DNA of 64,000 bases from Endozoicomonas sp965208385. GTDB lineage: Bacteria; Pseudomonadota; Gammaproteobacteria; Pseudomonadales; Endozoicomonadaceae. The notes below the pieces were generated by a model. That model was not told where the DNA came from. It saw only the letters and a program-made list of their open reading frames with translations, and made no database searches. The stretch is taken from assembly GCA_965208385.1 (NCBI GenBank), contig CBDBOO010000008.1, positions 1 to 64,000 of the forward strand, given 5' to 3'. Numbering within the stretch: position 1 is the first letter of the stretch; every line of letters begins with the position of its first letter. Shown in pieces: positions 1 to 9,734 of this stretch. Both the position numbers and the translations under genes were made by a program.

Positions 1-1077
1 GAACCTGGTCGCTTTGGTGCTTTCGAAGTCACAACTCATGTTGCAGAAGTTAAAGAGTGCAGCTGTGGTCACACGAACAAAGCACGTTTCCCTGAAGGCG
101 TAGATTCACACGTACAGTACGGACCAATCACCCAATCTCTGGCCGTGTACCTTTATCAGTACCAGCTTGTACCGTATAAGCGCATATCGCAGTTTTTCAT
201 GGATATTTTCGGTCTGGAAGTGAGTCCCGGCTCAATCTGTGCGTTTCAGGAAAATGCCTATGAAAATTTAGGCTCTACGGAGCAAGCCATTGCCGATGCA
301 TTGAAGGAAGCGCCTATCGCAGGTGCCGATGAAACAGGCATGAGAGTGGCGGGTTCGTTATGGTGGATGCATGTTATGCGCACTGACTTGTGGACGCTGT
401 ATCATATCGACCCCAGTAAAGGACACTCGGCCATAGAGGAAATGGGTGTTCTTCTGGTGTTTGCCGGAATATTGGTACACGACCATTACAAGGCTTACTT
501 TCGTTACGCTGCTTTTCATGTGCTCTGCAATGCACATCACCTGAGAGAACTACAGGGAGTTGTAGACAGAGATTGCAATCATCTTGCAGCACGTCTTCAG
601 CGCCTGCTGAGACTAGCCTGGCACCTAAGTAAAGGTTTCAGGAAGATTGGAATGAATGCCATGCCAGAAAGTATCCGTCAGCGCATTGATTCTCTTTTCG
701 ATCGAACTGCCAAATTAGCGCAAAGCAAGGAGGCAGAGTACATGGAGCGTAGACGACAGCGACTCGGTCTCAATAAAACAAAAAATACCAAGGCTTTTAA
801 TCTCTTCAGGCGATTGGTAAATTTCAAGGAAGAAACCTTAAGATTTATGACCAATTTCGACATTCCCTTCGACAATAACGGCAGTGAGCAAGATGTCAGA
901 AATGGCAAGGTGAAACAGAAAATATCGGGCTGCTTCAGGAGCAAAAAAGGAGCCAAATACTATTGTCGAGTACGAAGTTATATTTCATCGGCGAGAAAGC
1001 AGGGTCAGAATACTTTCGAAGCCCTGCTTATAGCCCTAAAGAATTACGACAACCGTCCTTTGCTGGGTGCTGAATAG
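1..1077 (+). CDS. IS66-family transposase (TnpC), 5' end outside window
   Basis: The reading frame is open from base 1 and ends at TAG 1075-1077, so the gene starts upstream of the window. The first residues form the IS66 zinc-finger-like segment (ECSCGHTNKARFPEG). The DDE-type catalytic region follows, with AGADETGMR, VHDHYKAYF and CNAHHLRELQ. The C-terminal NNGSEQDVRNGK...GCFRSKKGA block is the conserved IS66 tail. It would catalyse transposition of its own element. Its stop lies directly against the start of another transposase remnant, with no recognisable IS66 end between them, so the element end is probably lost or rearranged. The family assignment is secure; whether the whole gene is intact cannot be judged here. 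Confidence 0.9.
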   Translation, partial: EPGRFGAFEVTTHVAEVKECSCGHTNKARFPEGVDSHVQYGPITQSLAVYLYQYQLVPYKRISQFFMDIFGLEVSPGSICAFQENAYENLGSTEQAIADALKEAPIAGADETGMRVAGSLWWMHVMRTDLWTLYHIDPSKGHSAIEEMGVLLVFAGILVHDHYKAYFRYAAFHVLCNAHHLRELQGVVDRDCNHLAARLQRLLRLAWHLSKGFRKIGMNAMPESIRQRIDSLFDRTAKLAQSKEAEYMERRRQRLGLNKTKNTKAFNLFRRLVNFKEETLRFMTNFDIPFDNNGSEQDVRNGKVKQKISGCFRSKKGAKYYCRVRSYISSARKQGQNTFEALLIALKNYDNRPLLGAE

Positions 1078-1079
1078 TT

Positions 1080-1954
1080 ACAAAAATGAAGCCTTCTACC
1101 ATAATATGATGGGAGGCTGCATTGCTCACCCTGATCAGAAAACAGTTATACCTCTTGAACCAGAAGCTATTATTCGTCAGGATGGGTGCACCAAAAATGA
1201 CTGCGAAAAAAATGCAATAAAACGTTTTTTTGCGCACGTAAAACGAGTACATCCTCTGCTGAAACTGATCATCCTTCTGGATGGTCTATACGCTGACAAC
1301 CCTACTATCGCGCTGATTAAGAAGTATGGCTGGCACTATATCATTGTGGCTAAGGATGGTAATCATGTATCGCTTATTGAGGCGATGAATGCACTATATG
1401 ATGAGGGAGAAGTCCATCACCATAAAATCAATGATAAAAAAAATGGAGTAAAGCACAACTTTCGATTCGCTAATAACGTCTCACTGAATTTGCAAGATCA
1501 GGTTGAGAAAGTCAATGTTCTTGATTACATTGAAATCGACAAGAAAGGTCACCAACATAATTGGTGCTGGGTAACAGATATTGAATTAAATGAAGAGACA
1601 GTACACAGTGTCATGAGAGGAGGACGATGCAGATGGCATATTGAAAATCAAACGTTTAACACCCTGAAAAACCAAGGTTATCATCTGGAACACAATTACG
1701 GTCATGGCAAAGAGCATCTGGCGACGAATTTTGCCTACCTTACATTTCTGGCATTTCTGGTGGATCAAATCCAGGAGATGTCCAGCCCGGAATTTCAAAA
1801 AGCATTAAAGAAGCGATCAAGAGGAACACGAAAATATCTTTGGAAGAGAATGACGTGTTTATTTATCAGTTGGATGGTTGATAGCTGGGAGGATTTATTT
1901 AGTGCAATCACAAATGGATTCAAGCCGGAAAAAATAAAACTAGACACTTCATAA
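1080..1954 (+). pseudogene. DDE transposase, C-terminal part (N-terminus missing)
   Basis: The frame is open from a GTG at 1067 inside the IS66 gene, but recognisable transposase similarity begins only at about 1080 (YKNEAFYHNMMGG). It keeps the catalytic-core features of an IS4-like DDE transposase: a middle Asp region (LLDGLYADNP) and a C-terminal RWHIENQTFNTLKNQGY block followed by LEHNYGHG. Full members of this family are longer at the N-terminus, and here that half, including the first catalytic Asp, is absent. It is best read as a truncated, inactive remnant joined to the IS66 3' end by rearrangement. The exact IS family is uncertain. Confidence 0.75.
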
Positions 1955-2083
1955 AATCGAAAGATAGCCAGGTTTTCAGGGTTATATTAAATTCCATTCT
2001 GCTGCCTCAATAGGAGTGCAGGCCTTTCTTTTGCTCTTATTTTTAAGTCTGTATTAAGTTGTCTCTAAGGTATCGGAATCAAT

Positions 2084-2287
2084 TCGTCGGGAATAGCTGC
2101 ACTTATCCTGAACTGGTTCAAGGCAAAAAAAGCTTATTCAAGCGGTAAAGTTGAAGGTCTGAACACCAAAGTAAAACTCACCATGAGAAAATCCTATGGT
2201 TTTAGAACCTACAGATGTGCAGAAATCGCTTTATATCACGTACTTGGCAAGCTACCTGAACCAGAAATGACCCACAGATTTTACTGA
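2084..2287 (+). pseudogene. ISL3-family transposase C-terminal remnant
   Basis: A 68-codon stretch in one frame ends at TGA 2285-2287. It reads LILNWFKAKKAYSSGKVEGL, then TKVKLTMRKSYGFRTY, then LGKLPEPEMTHRFY. This is the characteristic C-terminus of ISL3-type (IS204/IS1001/IS1165) transposases, including the conserved Glu in the VEGLN motif. No N-terminal part is present upstream, so it is a fossil of about 200 bp. It differs from the complete ISL3 transposase at 33205-34440. The bases from 2288 to 2445 hold no recognisable gene. Confidence 0.8.
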
Positions 2288-2445
2288 CGAGGCAAAAACT
2301 AAAGATGAGTTTATCAGGTTTATTCGAGGCACCATGACCCGACTACAGAGAAGCCCGAAAATCACACAGGAATTTTTCAGGCGGTATGATACGAGTTACG
2401 CTTGCAGACAGTGTTACGTATAATCAGAGAAGATCAATACTACAA

Positions 2446-5400
2446 CTAATTTGTCAGTTCATCATCTATATAAAAAATACGTTGACCCAAATAAGCAAAG
2501 AATGTCAGCACTCTCTTCCCTCCATCAAATTCAATAACATACTGACCAGTATGATAGAATTCAGTGAAATCATACTGGTTACCGCCCTTCCATATCGGAA
2601 GCGACAATACTCGTCTTCTTCCCGTACTGTCGATAACCCAAGCCCTATGAATATTCTTTACGTTGTCAGGCATGCTTACTGTCACCTGACTCTTGATGCT
2701 CCCCACTGTAAGTAGCTCATCTGTAGGGTAGCCATTAACAACGACCTGTCCCATACTGTGAAAATTAATTGAGACACGGGGCTCTTCCTCATCGACCTGG
2801 AATTTAAACTCGAGCATAGGGATCTTGCGAACACTGATACCAACGTGGTTAGGATAGTAGTCAGGCAGTTGGTGATAATAATCATTCTTAGACATAACCT
2901 GAAACCTCTCAACTTTGTGATCTTGAAAAGCCCCCGCTATGCAATTTGATAACATCTTACTCTCCGGTATGTAACCACATACCTGTAGGACAGTATCGCA
3001 AAGTTGAATGGGTATTTGATTGTGCCCGCTTTCAACAGACTGTAATTTCATTAGCCGAAACATATCCTTTATCTCTACAATAGAGAGTGATTCAAAGGGT
3101 ATCAATTTGGGACTTACCAGAAAAATACTGCCAGATTCAACTCCTTCTTCAGTGGCAGCTATGGTCTCTTTTACTTTGTTATCAAGATCTGCAGACAGAA
3201 ATATCGTTTCAGGTTGCTCTGGATGAGGTCCTAAATAGTAATACATTGGAATGTTGAGCGTGGGATTTTCAAATAGTAATAAGAAAAACAAAGCGCCGTC
3301 TGTAAGGTCATTGTCATTTAACAAAGTAATACACTGACTACGGGCAATTTCGGTTTGTAAATCATTGCAATTGATCTCAGGTTGAAGATCACTCGATGGT
3401 TTCTGGATAGTCACTAAGCTTTTTAACTTCTTGTCACCGACCAAAACAATGTATTTGTAGTAGTTACTGTATTTTTTTCGCATAACCACATCATGATAAT
3501 TCAGGACATCTTTTGAAGTATCATGGCTAAAACGAGTTAAATCATTATTATTTCTAGGTTTCCATTCAAGGTAAGATCTTAGAACTTCCAATCTCAGGCT
3601 ATCATAAATATCGAAATCTTCCAGTCTCATTCGTGACTTCGACCTGTCGTAGTACTTGGTTGGAGTAATTTGATCAAAACGGTCTTTACTATAAACGACG
3701 GGTATGATGTCGGGCTCTTTTGCTAGCTGATTACGTCCAGTCACTTTCCAGCTGGCGGTTAGCAGCCATTTTTTCCCAGCCCCTCTGGAGAACGTACTTA
3801 AATAACTATCCAGTAAAGGGCTGGCTTCTGGAGTCTTGTGCCAGCCAGATTTCAATAATGTCACAGCATGGTCATGACATTTTAGCATTTTGATCTCATC
3901 GTCCGGAATGCCGCAGAGTAAAATCAGCCAGCTGAATGACGTTGATGAATCCAAGTCAGTGCTATTACTAACGTCAAGAATCCAGGGGCTCATGGTGTTG
4001 AGTAGTTTGATCTTATCAGCATGGGCTAATGTCGTAAATTGACGGAATTTTCGACCCGGTATAAGGTGAAGCATTTTGGCCGACTCCTCGAAATGTTCAG
4101 GGCGATATTTTCTTATCGTGTTTTTATAGTCTCCGGGAACAACTTCACCAGATACGCGATAGAATACGGGGTCAGATACCATAGCATTAAAATCAAAGAG
4201 CTGTTTGATCAGATCCTGCATCGGCTCTTCTGTAAATTCGCTAAGCAGATTATTCCTGATCATTTCAATTCGGCTGTTGCTGGGCTGTTTAATCTCTTTT
4301 TTGTATATAAATGTTTCCGGTTTCTGGTTGCCCGTATGGTGCATACGATCATCCAGTGAAGCAGCTGGCCCTGTATCCTCTGGCATAGAAATATATCTCC
4401 ATGCGATAGCCATGAATATCGTCGAAACAAGCCCAACAGGTATTGATACAAAAAGGATGAGTTTCATTGACGATAGCTTTAAGATGTTCGAAGAATCCGT
4501 TTCTTTTAAGGCACTGCTGTCATCTGTTGATGCTTCTCTCCCGGTTTTTTCAATTTTTTGCGACGACAAAGGTTTCATTTTTTTTCTTGATCTTGCACTG
4601 CCTGATAAACTTACGACAGCTCCAGCTCCAGCTCCCGGCGACGCTGTGACTGGTGATGAAGCTGATAGGGAGGACATGACATCCTCTTCTTGACAACTTA
4701 TCAATAGATGCCCTCCTCCCCCCTCAATATACTCAGCGGCTTTATCAGCGTTCGTTACGCCTGAGGCAATTGTTTTATCAGTGCTCATCTGCTGTTGGGG
4801 TTGAGGGGAGGGGAAAGGTGACCTTATTCCTTGTGAGATCATAAAAGATTGCGCGGAATCCGCTAATAACTGAAGCATATTCACCGTTACGGGATAAAAA
4901 TAACTAATCCCGGTACCCTCGTAATATGGAAGCCAGAGATGACCTGAATCAGCTGGATTTATTCTGTGGGCGTTTGCTGCTAAGAGAACCCCTTGCACAT
5001 ATGTTTGAGCTGTGCCTGAATTTAATTGCTGATGAGCAATTAAATTGTTCATGTAAAAAAATGGACCTTTATCATAACCACATAACTCGATTAGATGATA
5101 GATATAATAGTTCGTCATTTTGAAATGTTCGTGGGAGAAAAAGGCTATCTTTATTAATCTTGGCGGTATTTGTTGTGGGTGGAGTACAGGCTCCCTACCT
5201 CTTCCGGAATGAGCTCTAAATCCAGGAGGCACGCTGGGTTCTGGCATACTACGGCCTACTGGTGATGCAGTAACGGCAGAAACTGTATGAACGCGTGGTG
5301 GTGCAGTAACGGTGGAATCTGTATTAACGGTTGGTGATGTAGTAACGACAGATGTTGGATTAACGAATGCTGATGTAGCTATTGCAGGTACTTGAATACT

Positions 5401-6747
5401 GTCTGATGATGCAGTAGTGGTAGAAACTGTATTAACAGTGGGTGATGCAGTAACGACAGATGTTGGATTAACGGATGCTGATGTGGCCATTGCAGATATT
5501 TGAATACTGTCTGATGATGCAGTAGTGGTAGAAACTGTATTAACAGTGGGTGATGCAGTAACGACAGATGTTGGATTAACGGATGCTGATGTGGCCATTG
5601 CAGATATTTGAATACTGTCTGATGATGCAGTAGTGGTAGAAACTGTATTAACAGCTGGTGATGCAGTAACGGCAGATGTTGGATTAACGGAAGCTGATGT
5701 AGCCATTGCAGATATTTGAATACTGTCTGATGATGCAGTAGTGGTAGAAACTGTATTAACGGCTGGTGATGCAGTAACGGCAGATATTGGATTAACGGAA
5801 GCTGATGCAGCCATTGCAGATATTTGAATACTGTCTGATGATGCAGCAATTACAGATCCTTGAATACTACCTGATAATGCAGTAGCGCCAGATACCAGGC
5901 CTGGAAAATCATCAAGGCTTTCAATTCCTGGTGGCTCTTGGTGGGGCCTGGTTGACGACTTGCCGTTATTATTCCGTTGACAAACAGCAGCACTATATGT
6001 AGCGTGCCCGGTATTTGTCATTGCAGTCCTCTGGTCACGTTGTAAGACTCTTACCGGTTGCGACATCACTTTAACCGACGCTCCCTGATAAGAAGCCGAC
6101 GAAGCCGGAACCTCAGTGACATCGATATATCCATATTCATATCCATTTATGTTCTTATCATCATGGTCAGGCTTAACCCACCATACTTTTGCACGGTTAA
6201 ACCTAGGTTCTGTTAATAGTAAATCTTCTATCACCCATTTATTTACAACTTCATTAGGAACTGGTTTGTAGATATAATCACCTGAAACAATTATAAGACC
6301 TTGTGTTTTGGTCTTGAATTCAATAAAACGCTTTAGTTTATCGTGGCCGTTAATAAGTTCAATTCGTCCAAGTTTCAGATGCGGCGCTTTCCAAGCATCC
6401 TTAGTTTCTTTATAAATTTGCAAATTAAGAGTGTCCCGTTCATTATCCCATAGATAAACGCGAATATGATCAAAGCTCTTCAGTGGGAATCTGGCTTCAA
6501 TTTTATTAGGTATTTGCTCTAGTGAATCATAACCCCTGTTATAAACGAATGAACCATTGAAGATCCATAGACCAGAATAATAGTATTTATTTATCAACCT
6601 TCGTTGTGATTCGGTGCTTTGTAAGGACAGTAAATCATTAATATCGCCGAGCTGCCAATCCATCGCTATACAATGCAATGCAGGAGTTAGCATTATTACA
6701 AATATCAAAGATGATTTTTTGGAAAACAGCAACATAGATTTAACCAT
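2446..6747 (-). CDS. Large signal-anchored protein with 36-residue tandem repeats
   Basis: A 1433-residue protein of unknown function. Residues 1-29 look like a signal peptide (MVKSMLLFSKKSSLIFVIML, ending near A-M-D). Residues about 30-230 form a folded, Trp/Tyr-rich domain. Residues about 300-484 are Ser/Thr/Ala-rich tandem repeats of 36 residues (SDSIQISAMATSASVNP unit), a low-complexity linker that could be glycosylated or surface-exposed. A single hydrophobic segment at about 760-784 (LILFVSIPVGLVSTIFMAIAW) is a probable membrane anchor. The remaining 650 residues end in a beta-rich tail. The ATG is preceded by AGGAG ten bases upstream. Nothing in it matches a family I know. The setting among IS remnants and near the giant-protein locus suggests an accessory, host-interaction role, which is inference only. 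Confidence 0.75.
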   Translation of the reverse strand: MVKSMLLFSKKSSLIFVIMLTPALHCIAMDWQLGDINDLLSLQSTESQRRLINKYYYSGLWIFNGSFVYNRGYDSLEQIPNKIEARFPLKSFDHIRVYLWDNERDTLNLQIYKETKDAWKAPHLKLGRIELINGHDKLKRFIEFKTKTQGLIIVSGDYIYKPVPNEVVNKWVIEDLLLTEPRFNRAKVWWVKPDHDDKNINGYEYGYIDVTEVPASSASYQGASVKVMSQPVRVLQRDQRTAMTNTGHATYSAAVCQRNNNGKSSTRPHQEPPGIESLDDFPGLVSGATALSGSIQGSVIAASSDSIQISAMAASASVNPISAVTASPAVNTVSTTTASSDSIQISAMATSASVNPTSAVTASPAVNTVSTTTASSDSIQISAMATSASVNPTSVVTASPTVNTVSTTTASSDSIQISAMATSASVNPTSVVTASPTVNTVSTTTASSDSIQVPAIATSAFVNPTSVVTTSPTVNTDSTVTAPPRVHTVSAVTASPVGRSMPEPSVPPGFRAHSGRGREPVLHPQQIPPRLIKIAFFSHEHFKMTNYYIYHLIELCGYDKGPFFYMNNLIAHQQLNSGTAQTYVQGVLLAANAHRINPADSGHLWLPYYEGTGISYFYPVTVNMLQLLADSAQSFMISQGIRSPFPSPQPQQQMSTDKTIASGVTNADKAAEYIEGGGGHLLISCQEEDVMSSLSASSPVTASPGAGAGAVVSLSGSARSRKKMKPLSSQKIEKTGREASTDDSSALKETDSSNILKLSSMKLILFVSIPVGLVSTIFMAIAWRYISMPEDTGPAASLDDRMHHTGNQKPETFIYKKEIKQPSNSRIEMIRNNLLSEFTEEPMQDLIKQLFDFNAMVSDPVFYRVSGEVVPGDYKNTIRKYRPEHFEESAKMLHLIPGRKFRQFTTLAHADKIKLLNTMSPWILDVSNSTDLDSSTSFSWLILLCGIPDDEIKMLKCHDHAVTLLKSGWHKTPEASPLLDSYLSTFSRGAGKKWLLTASWKVTGRNQLAKEPDIIPVVYSKDRFDQITPTKYYDRSKSRMRLEDFDIYDSLRLEVLRSYLEWKPRNNNDLTRFSHDTSKDVLNYHDVVMRKKYSNYYKYIVLVGDKKLKSLVTIQKPSSDLQPEINCNDLQTEIARSQCITLLNDNDLTDGALFFLLLFENPTLNIPMYYYLGPHPEQPETIFLSADLDNKVKETIAATEEGVESGSIFLVSPKLIPFESLSIVEIKDMFRLMKLQSVESGHNQIPIQLCDTVLQVCGYIPESKMLSNCIAGAFQDHKVERFQVMSKNDYYHQLPDYYPNHVGISVRKIPMLEFKFQVDEEEPRVSINFHSMGQVVVNGYPTDELLTVGSIKSQVTVSMPDNVKNIHRAWVIDSTGRRRVLSLPIWKGGNQYDFTEFYHTGQYVIEFDGGKRVLTFFAYLGQRIFYIDDELTN
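5293..5844. repeat. 108-bp tandem repeat inside the 1433-residue gene
   Basis: The block starting GTCTGATGATGCAG recurs at 5401, 5509, 5617, 5725 and 5833, exactly 108 bp apart, and a diverged copy precedes 5401. Because 108 is divisible by three, it encodes a 36-residue repeat and copy-number change keeps the frame. The copies starting at 5401 and 5509 are almost identical, which indicates recent expansion. It also keeps a second minus-strand frame open (5379-5849), which is a shadow. Confidence 0.95.
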
Positions 6748-7075
6748 AAATAACTAACTCCTGTTCATTGGGAGGAGATTAACCCTCATAAATTGCCAGC
6801 AATTCCCCACGTTTCATTAAACCCCTTGGTATCACTAGCGTACGAAGTCGTATATATTTTGTATGCTCGTGATAAATAGTCGAGTTTTTGGGAAAAATTA
6901 CATATCTCAACACGTAAGCAGCTGTAGCTGCGCCCTGCGTGTGATACTTCTTATACGCTGTTACCGGTGTCGTATAAGCATGGGGAATAGCTGATAAATT
7001 GCTATTGCAGTGCTGTCGGCTCCCCTCACACGAATAAACGTGAGCGCTCAGCCAACACCACCTACCCCATAGACT
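6748..7075 (-). promoter_or_regulatory. Upstream region of the 1433-residue gene, with a dyad
   Basis: This 328-bp stretch holds no gene. It contains an 8-bp inverted repeat, CTTATACG (6950-6957) and CGTATAAG (6971-6978), separated by 13 bp, which could be an operator. AT-rich sequence around 6840-6890 could hold the promoter, but no convincing -35/-10 pair stands out. The part after about 7020 probably includes the end of the neighbouring IS66 element, though its terminal repeat was not resolved. Confidence 0.3.
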
Positions 7076-8629
7076 TCACACAGGGTAAGTTAATAACTGT
7101 GGTTCGAGATTCATTGGTAACAGCTCTGTCACATCAGCCTCTTTTTGCATAGACGGCAGCACCGTCAACACATGACGCAGCCAGGCATAAGGTTCGTGGC
7201 CATTCATTTTGGCAGTTTCGACCAGGCTGTACAAAATAGCACTGCTCCGTGCTCCGGCAACCGTATCAGAGAACAACCAGCCTTTTCGTCCCATGACGAA
7301 GGGCTTAATAGCTCGCTCTGAGGCATTGTTATCAATATCCACAAGGCCGCTTTCCAGATAGCGTTCCAGATACGACCACTGGTTCTGCATATAACGAATT
7401 GCTTCACCCAGCTTGCTTTTCGGGGTGACCGTTGAAGCCTGTTTTTCCAGCCAGACTCTGATTTTGTCCATCACCGGACGGGCGTCGTTTTGCCTCGCCA
7501 GGCAACGGTCGTCTGCTGTTTTGTCCCGAACCCGCTGTTCTATGGCGTACAGTTTTTTGATCAGGAAGAGCATTTGCCCTGGTCTGGACGTCGCCAGTTG
7601 TTTACTTTTGGGGAGAGCGTCGAAGGCTTCCTTGAACTTTCGACGAGCGTGCGCCATACAGCCCACTAAAGTGACAGTGGGTTGCTCTCTGGCCAGCTTT
7701 TTATAGGCGCTGTAACCGTCGCATTGCAGGTAACCCTGATAATCTGTCAGGAAGTTCAGTGGGTGTTCAGAGCCACGACCCTGCTGATATTCATAAATGA
7801 TGATCGGGCAGCTATACGCCGCATTACGATAAAGCCACATGTACGATTTGGCGGTGGCCTCACGCTCAGGTTCGTTGAGTACCTGCAGAGTCGTTTCATC
7901 AGCCATGATCGCTGGTTGTTTCAGCAGCTGTGTTTTCAGTACTTCGTACAGTGGCTCCAGTAGCTGAGCCGTTCGGATCACCCAGTTGGCGAGGGTCGCA
8001 CGGCTGATGTCGACATTCAGTCGTTTGAGGATAGAGACCTGCCGGTACAGAGGCAGTGCATCCCCATACTTGCTGACGGTAATCCAGGCCAGCAGGCCGG
8101 GCGTAGCAACACTTTTAGGAATTGGGCTGGCAGGAACAGGAGCGGTTTTAACGCCGATCTCACAGCCCCGGCAGCCATATTCCAGACGAACATGCTCAAT
8201 GACTGTGGCTCTGGCAGAGCACGATATCCAGCTTTCACTGACGTCTTCGCCAATGACATGAAGGTCGTTACCACAGCAATCACAGTGTTTTTCTTCATCA
8301 GCAATATCGTGAACCACACGCTCTCTGGGTAAATCTTTGGACAGCGGGCGACGTACCGGTTTTTTGCGCTCGTAACTGATCTGCTCGGTTTCTGTAGCGT
8401 CAGCGTCGTCTTTTGCTTCTGGTTCTTCTGCGGCTTCCTCCACTTCGTTGAACAGAACGGGTTGATCATCGAAGCGTTCACTGGAGGGGCCATACTGTTT
8501 GTGGCGCAGCAGACGGAACTGCTCTTCAAACCAGTTGACCTGGGCTTGCAGGTCATGCTCCCGGCGTTTGAGATGAGCAATTTCTTTCTGTAGGCGTTTC
8601 AGTTCTTCGTGGCGGTCAGGTGTCGTCAT
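7076..8629 (-). CDS. tnpC: IS66-family transposase TnpC
   Basis: A 517-residue transposase of the classic three-gene IS66 type. The N-terminus is a coiled leucine-zipper-like stretch (LKRLQKEIAHLKRREHDLQ) followed by the LLRHKQYGPSSERF motif. The Cys-rich CDCCGNDLHVIGEDVSE segment is the IS66 zinc-finger-like domain. The catalytic region includes PAIMADETTLQVL, QCDGYSAYKKL and GCMAHARRKF, and the conserved C-terminal block is DIDNNASERAIKPFVMGRKG. Length and motifs are complete and nothing is broken. It overlaps tnpB by four bases (ATGA), the usual IS66 arrangement. The partner tnpA carries a stop codon, so the element may not be autonomous. Confidence 0.95.
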   Translation of the reverse strand: MTTPDRHEELKRLQKEIAHLKRREHDLQAQVNWFEEQFRLLRHKQYGPSSERFDDQPVLFNEVEEAAEEPEAKDDADATETEQISYERKKPVRRPLSKDLPRERVVHDIADEEKHCDCCGNDLHVIGEDVSESWISCSARATVIEHVRLEYGCRGCEIGVKTAPVPASPIPKSVATPGLLAWITVSKYGDALPLYRQVSILKRLNVDISRATLANWVIRTAQLLEPLYEVLKTQLLKQPAIMADETTLQVLNEPEREATAKSYMWLYRNAAYSCPIIIYEYQQGRGSEHPLNFLTDYQGYLQCDGYSAYKKLAREQPTVTLVGCMAHARRKFKEAFDALPKSKQLATSRPGQMLFLIKKLYAIEQRVRDKTADDRCLARQNDARPVMDKIRVWLEKQASTVTPKSKLGEAIRYMQNQWSYLERYLESGLVDIDNNASERAIKPFVMGRKGWLFSDTVAGARSSAILYSLVETAKMNGHEPYAWLRHVLTVLPSMQKEADVTELLPMNLEPQLLTYPV

Positions 8630-9045
8630 GCCGAGCAGTATAGCGCAGCTCCCCGTCGCTTATCTGAGCACAGGTCATTGCAATGTTGATTCAGATGATT
8701 TTTCGCCTGCAGAGACTTGTGAGCCTGTTTCTGGGTCAGAGATAACCCATCCAGCAACCAGCTCAGTTGTTGCCGAGTCAACGCTACATGATCACTTTGC
8801 TGTGCCTGGGGCCACTGGAATCGACCTGTTTCCAGGCGTTTGTAGTACAGCCAGAAACCGGTATCGTCCCAGTGTAAAATTTTGATTTTGTCTTTCTGGC
8901 GATTGCAAAATACAAACAAGCTGCTGGACATAGGGTTTAGCTCCAGGCATTCGCTGACAATAATGGCCAGTCCATCAATGGATTTACGCATATCTGTAGC
9001 CCCTGTCACCAGATACACCGAGTGCTGATCGAGATAAGAGAGCAT
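8626..9045 (-). CDS. tnpB: IS66 Orf2-like accessory protein TnpB
   Basis: A 139-residue IS66 Orf2 protein, required for transposition of IS66-type elements but of unclear biochemical role. It shows the family hallmarks VYLVTGATDMRKSIDGLA near the N-terminus, FVFCNRQKDKIKILHWDDTGFWLYYKRLE in the centre, and the QLSWLLDGL segment. The C-terminus is slightly longer than usual (HKSLQAKNHLNQHCNDLC and beyond). The start overlaps the end of tnpA (TGATG) and its end overlaps the tnpC start, so the three genes are translationally coupled. Confidence 0.93.
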   Translation of the reverse strand: MLSYLDQHSVYLVTGATDMRKSIDGLAIIVSECLELNPMSSSLFVFCNRQKDKIKILHWDDTGFWLYYKRLETGRFQWPQAQQSDHVALTRQQLSWLLDGLSLTQKQAHKSLQAKNHLNQHCNDLCSDKRRGAALYCSA

Positions 9046-9362
9046 CAGGCCAGCACCGCTAATAAACGACGCAGGGTTTCCTGGTCGAAGTCGTGAGACA
9101 GTTCCAGTTTAAACCCCTGCGGAGTGATCAGGGTAAGGCCGGTTTAAGAAAGTTGTTCATTGGCTTTATCCAGGACAACCGGAACAATCGCAGATGCCCG
9201 GGATTGAACAGGAACGTCGAATTGTCCATAACGGCGCTTGTAATAGGAAAACGATTTGAGTGTCAGGCCTTGTTGTCGGGTGTATTCAGCCTGGCTCAGT
9301 CCGCTGTTTTGCCAATCGGTTATGTGTTGTTGCCAGAACAGGCGTTTTTGTTCACGCGTCAT
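9045..9362 (-). pseudogene. tnpA: IS66 TnpA (Orf1) with in-frame stop
   Basis: The 105-codon IS66 Orf1, a helix-turn-helix protein starting MTREQKRLFWQQHITDWQ with the SQAEYTRQQGLTLKSFSYY helix-turn-helix-like segment. The frame is interrupted by TAA at 9144-9146, after DKANEQLS. It then continues in the same frame with TGLTLITPQGFKLELS and FDQETLRRLLAVLA, the normal C-terminus, up to a TGA that overlaps the tnpB ATG. A single base change from a sense codon such as CAA explains this. The truncated 72-residue product keeps the helix-turn-helix but lacks the conserved tail. Confidence 0.85.
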
Positions 9363-9420
9363 AGTAGCAATCAGGAAGGCTTCAGTATTCAGGTTGAGAT
9401 ATAAGTGAGATATAAGATAT

Positions 9421-9734
9421 AAGGGACACCCAAAGATTTGACCTCAACAAAATCTGATCTATCTTTCTTCTGCCATTGATTGTTCATACGCAGGAGAAGC
9501 CATGACCCGTGCCCGCAGGATAAGATATAAGGGACACCCAAAGATTTGACCTCAACAAAATCTGATCTATCTTTCTTCTGCCATTGATTGTTCATACGCA
9601 GGAGAAGCCATGACCCGTGCCCGCAGGATAAGATATAAGGGACACCCAAAGATTTGACCTCAACAAAATCTGATCTATCTTTCTTCTGCCATTGATTGTT
9701 CATACGCAGGAGAAGCCATGACCCGTGCCCGCAG
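9421..9734 (+). repeat. Triplicated 108-bp leader of the RAYT transposase gene
   Basis: The sequence beginning AAGGGACACCCAAAG occurs at 9421, 9529 and 9637, exactly 108 bp apart. Each copy carries the ribosome binding site (AGGAG), the ATG (9502, 9610, 9718) and the first six codons of the downstream transposase. Copies one and two therefore each encode a 15-residue minigene (MTRARRIRYKGHPKI, stops at 9549 and 9657); only the third continues into the real gene. The same leader, in one copy, lies at 25909-25980. Confidence 0.95.

Noticed and set aside
5293..5844. Possible CRISPR array
   Set aside because: The units are contiguous, 108 bp long and coding, with no spacers of unique sequence.
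5379..5849. 156-codon second minus-strand frame of Leu/His-rich repeats
   Set aside because: A shadow of the 108-bp repeat inside the 1433-codon gene in another frame, with biased composition and no upstream signals.
9389..9703. 104-codon minus-strand frame with three 36-residue repeats
   Set aside because: It is the reverse side of the triplicated 108-bp RAYT leader; the repeat length is divisible by three, so a frame stays open by chance.
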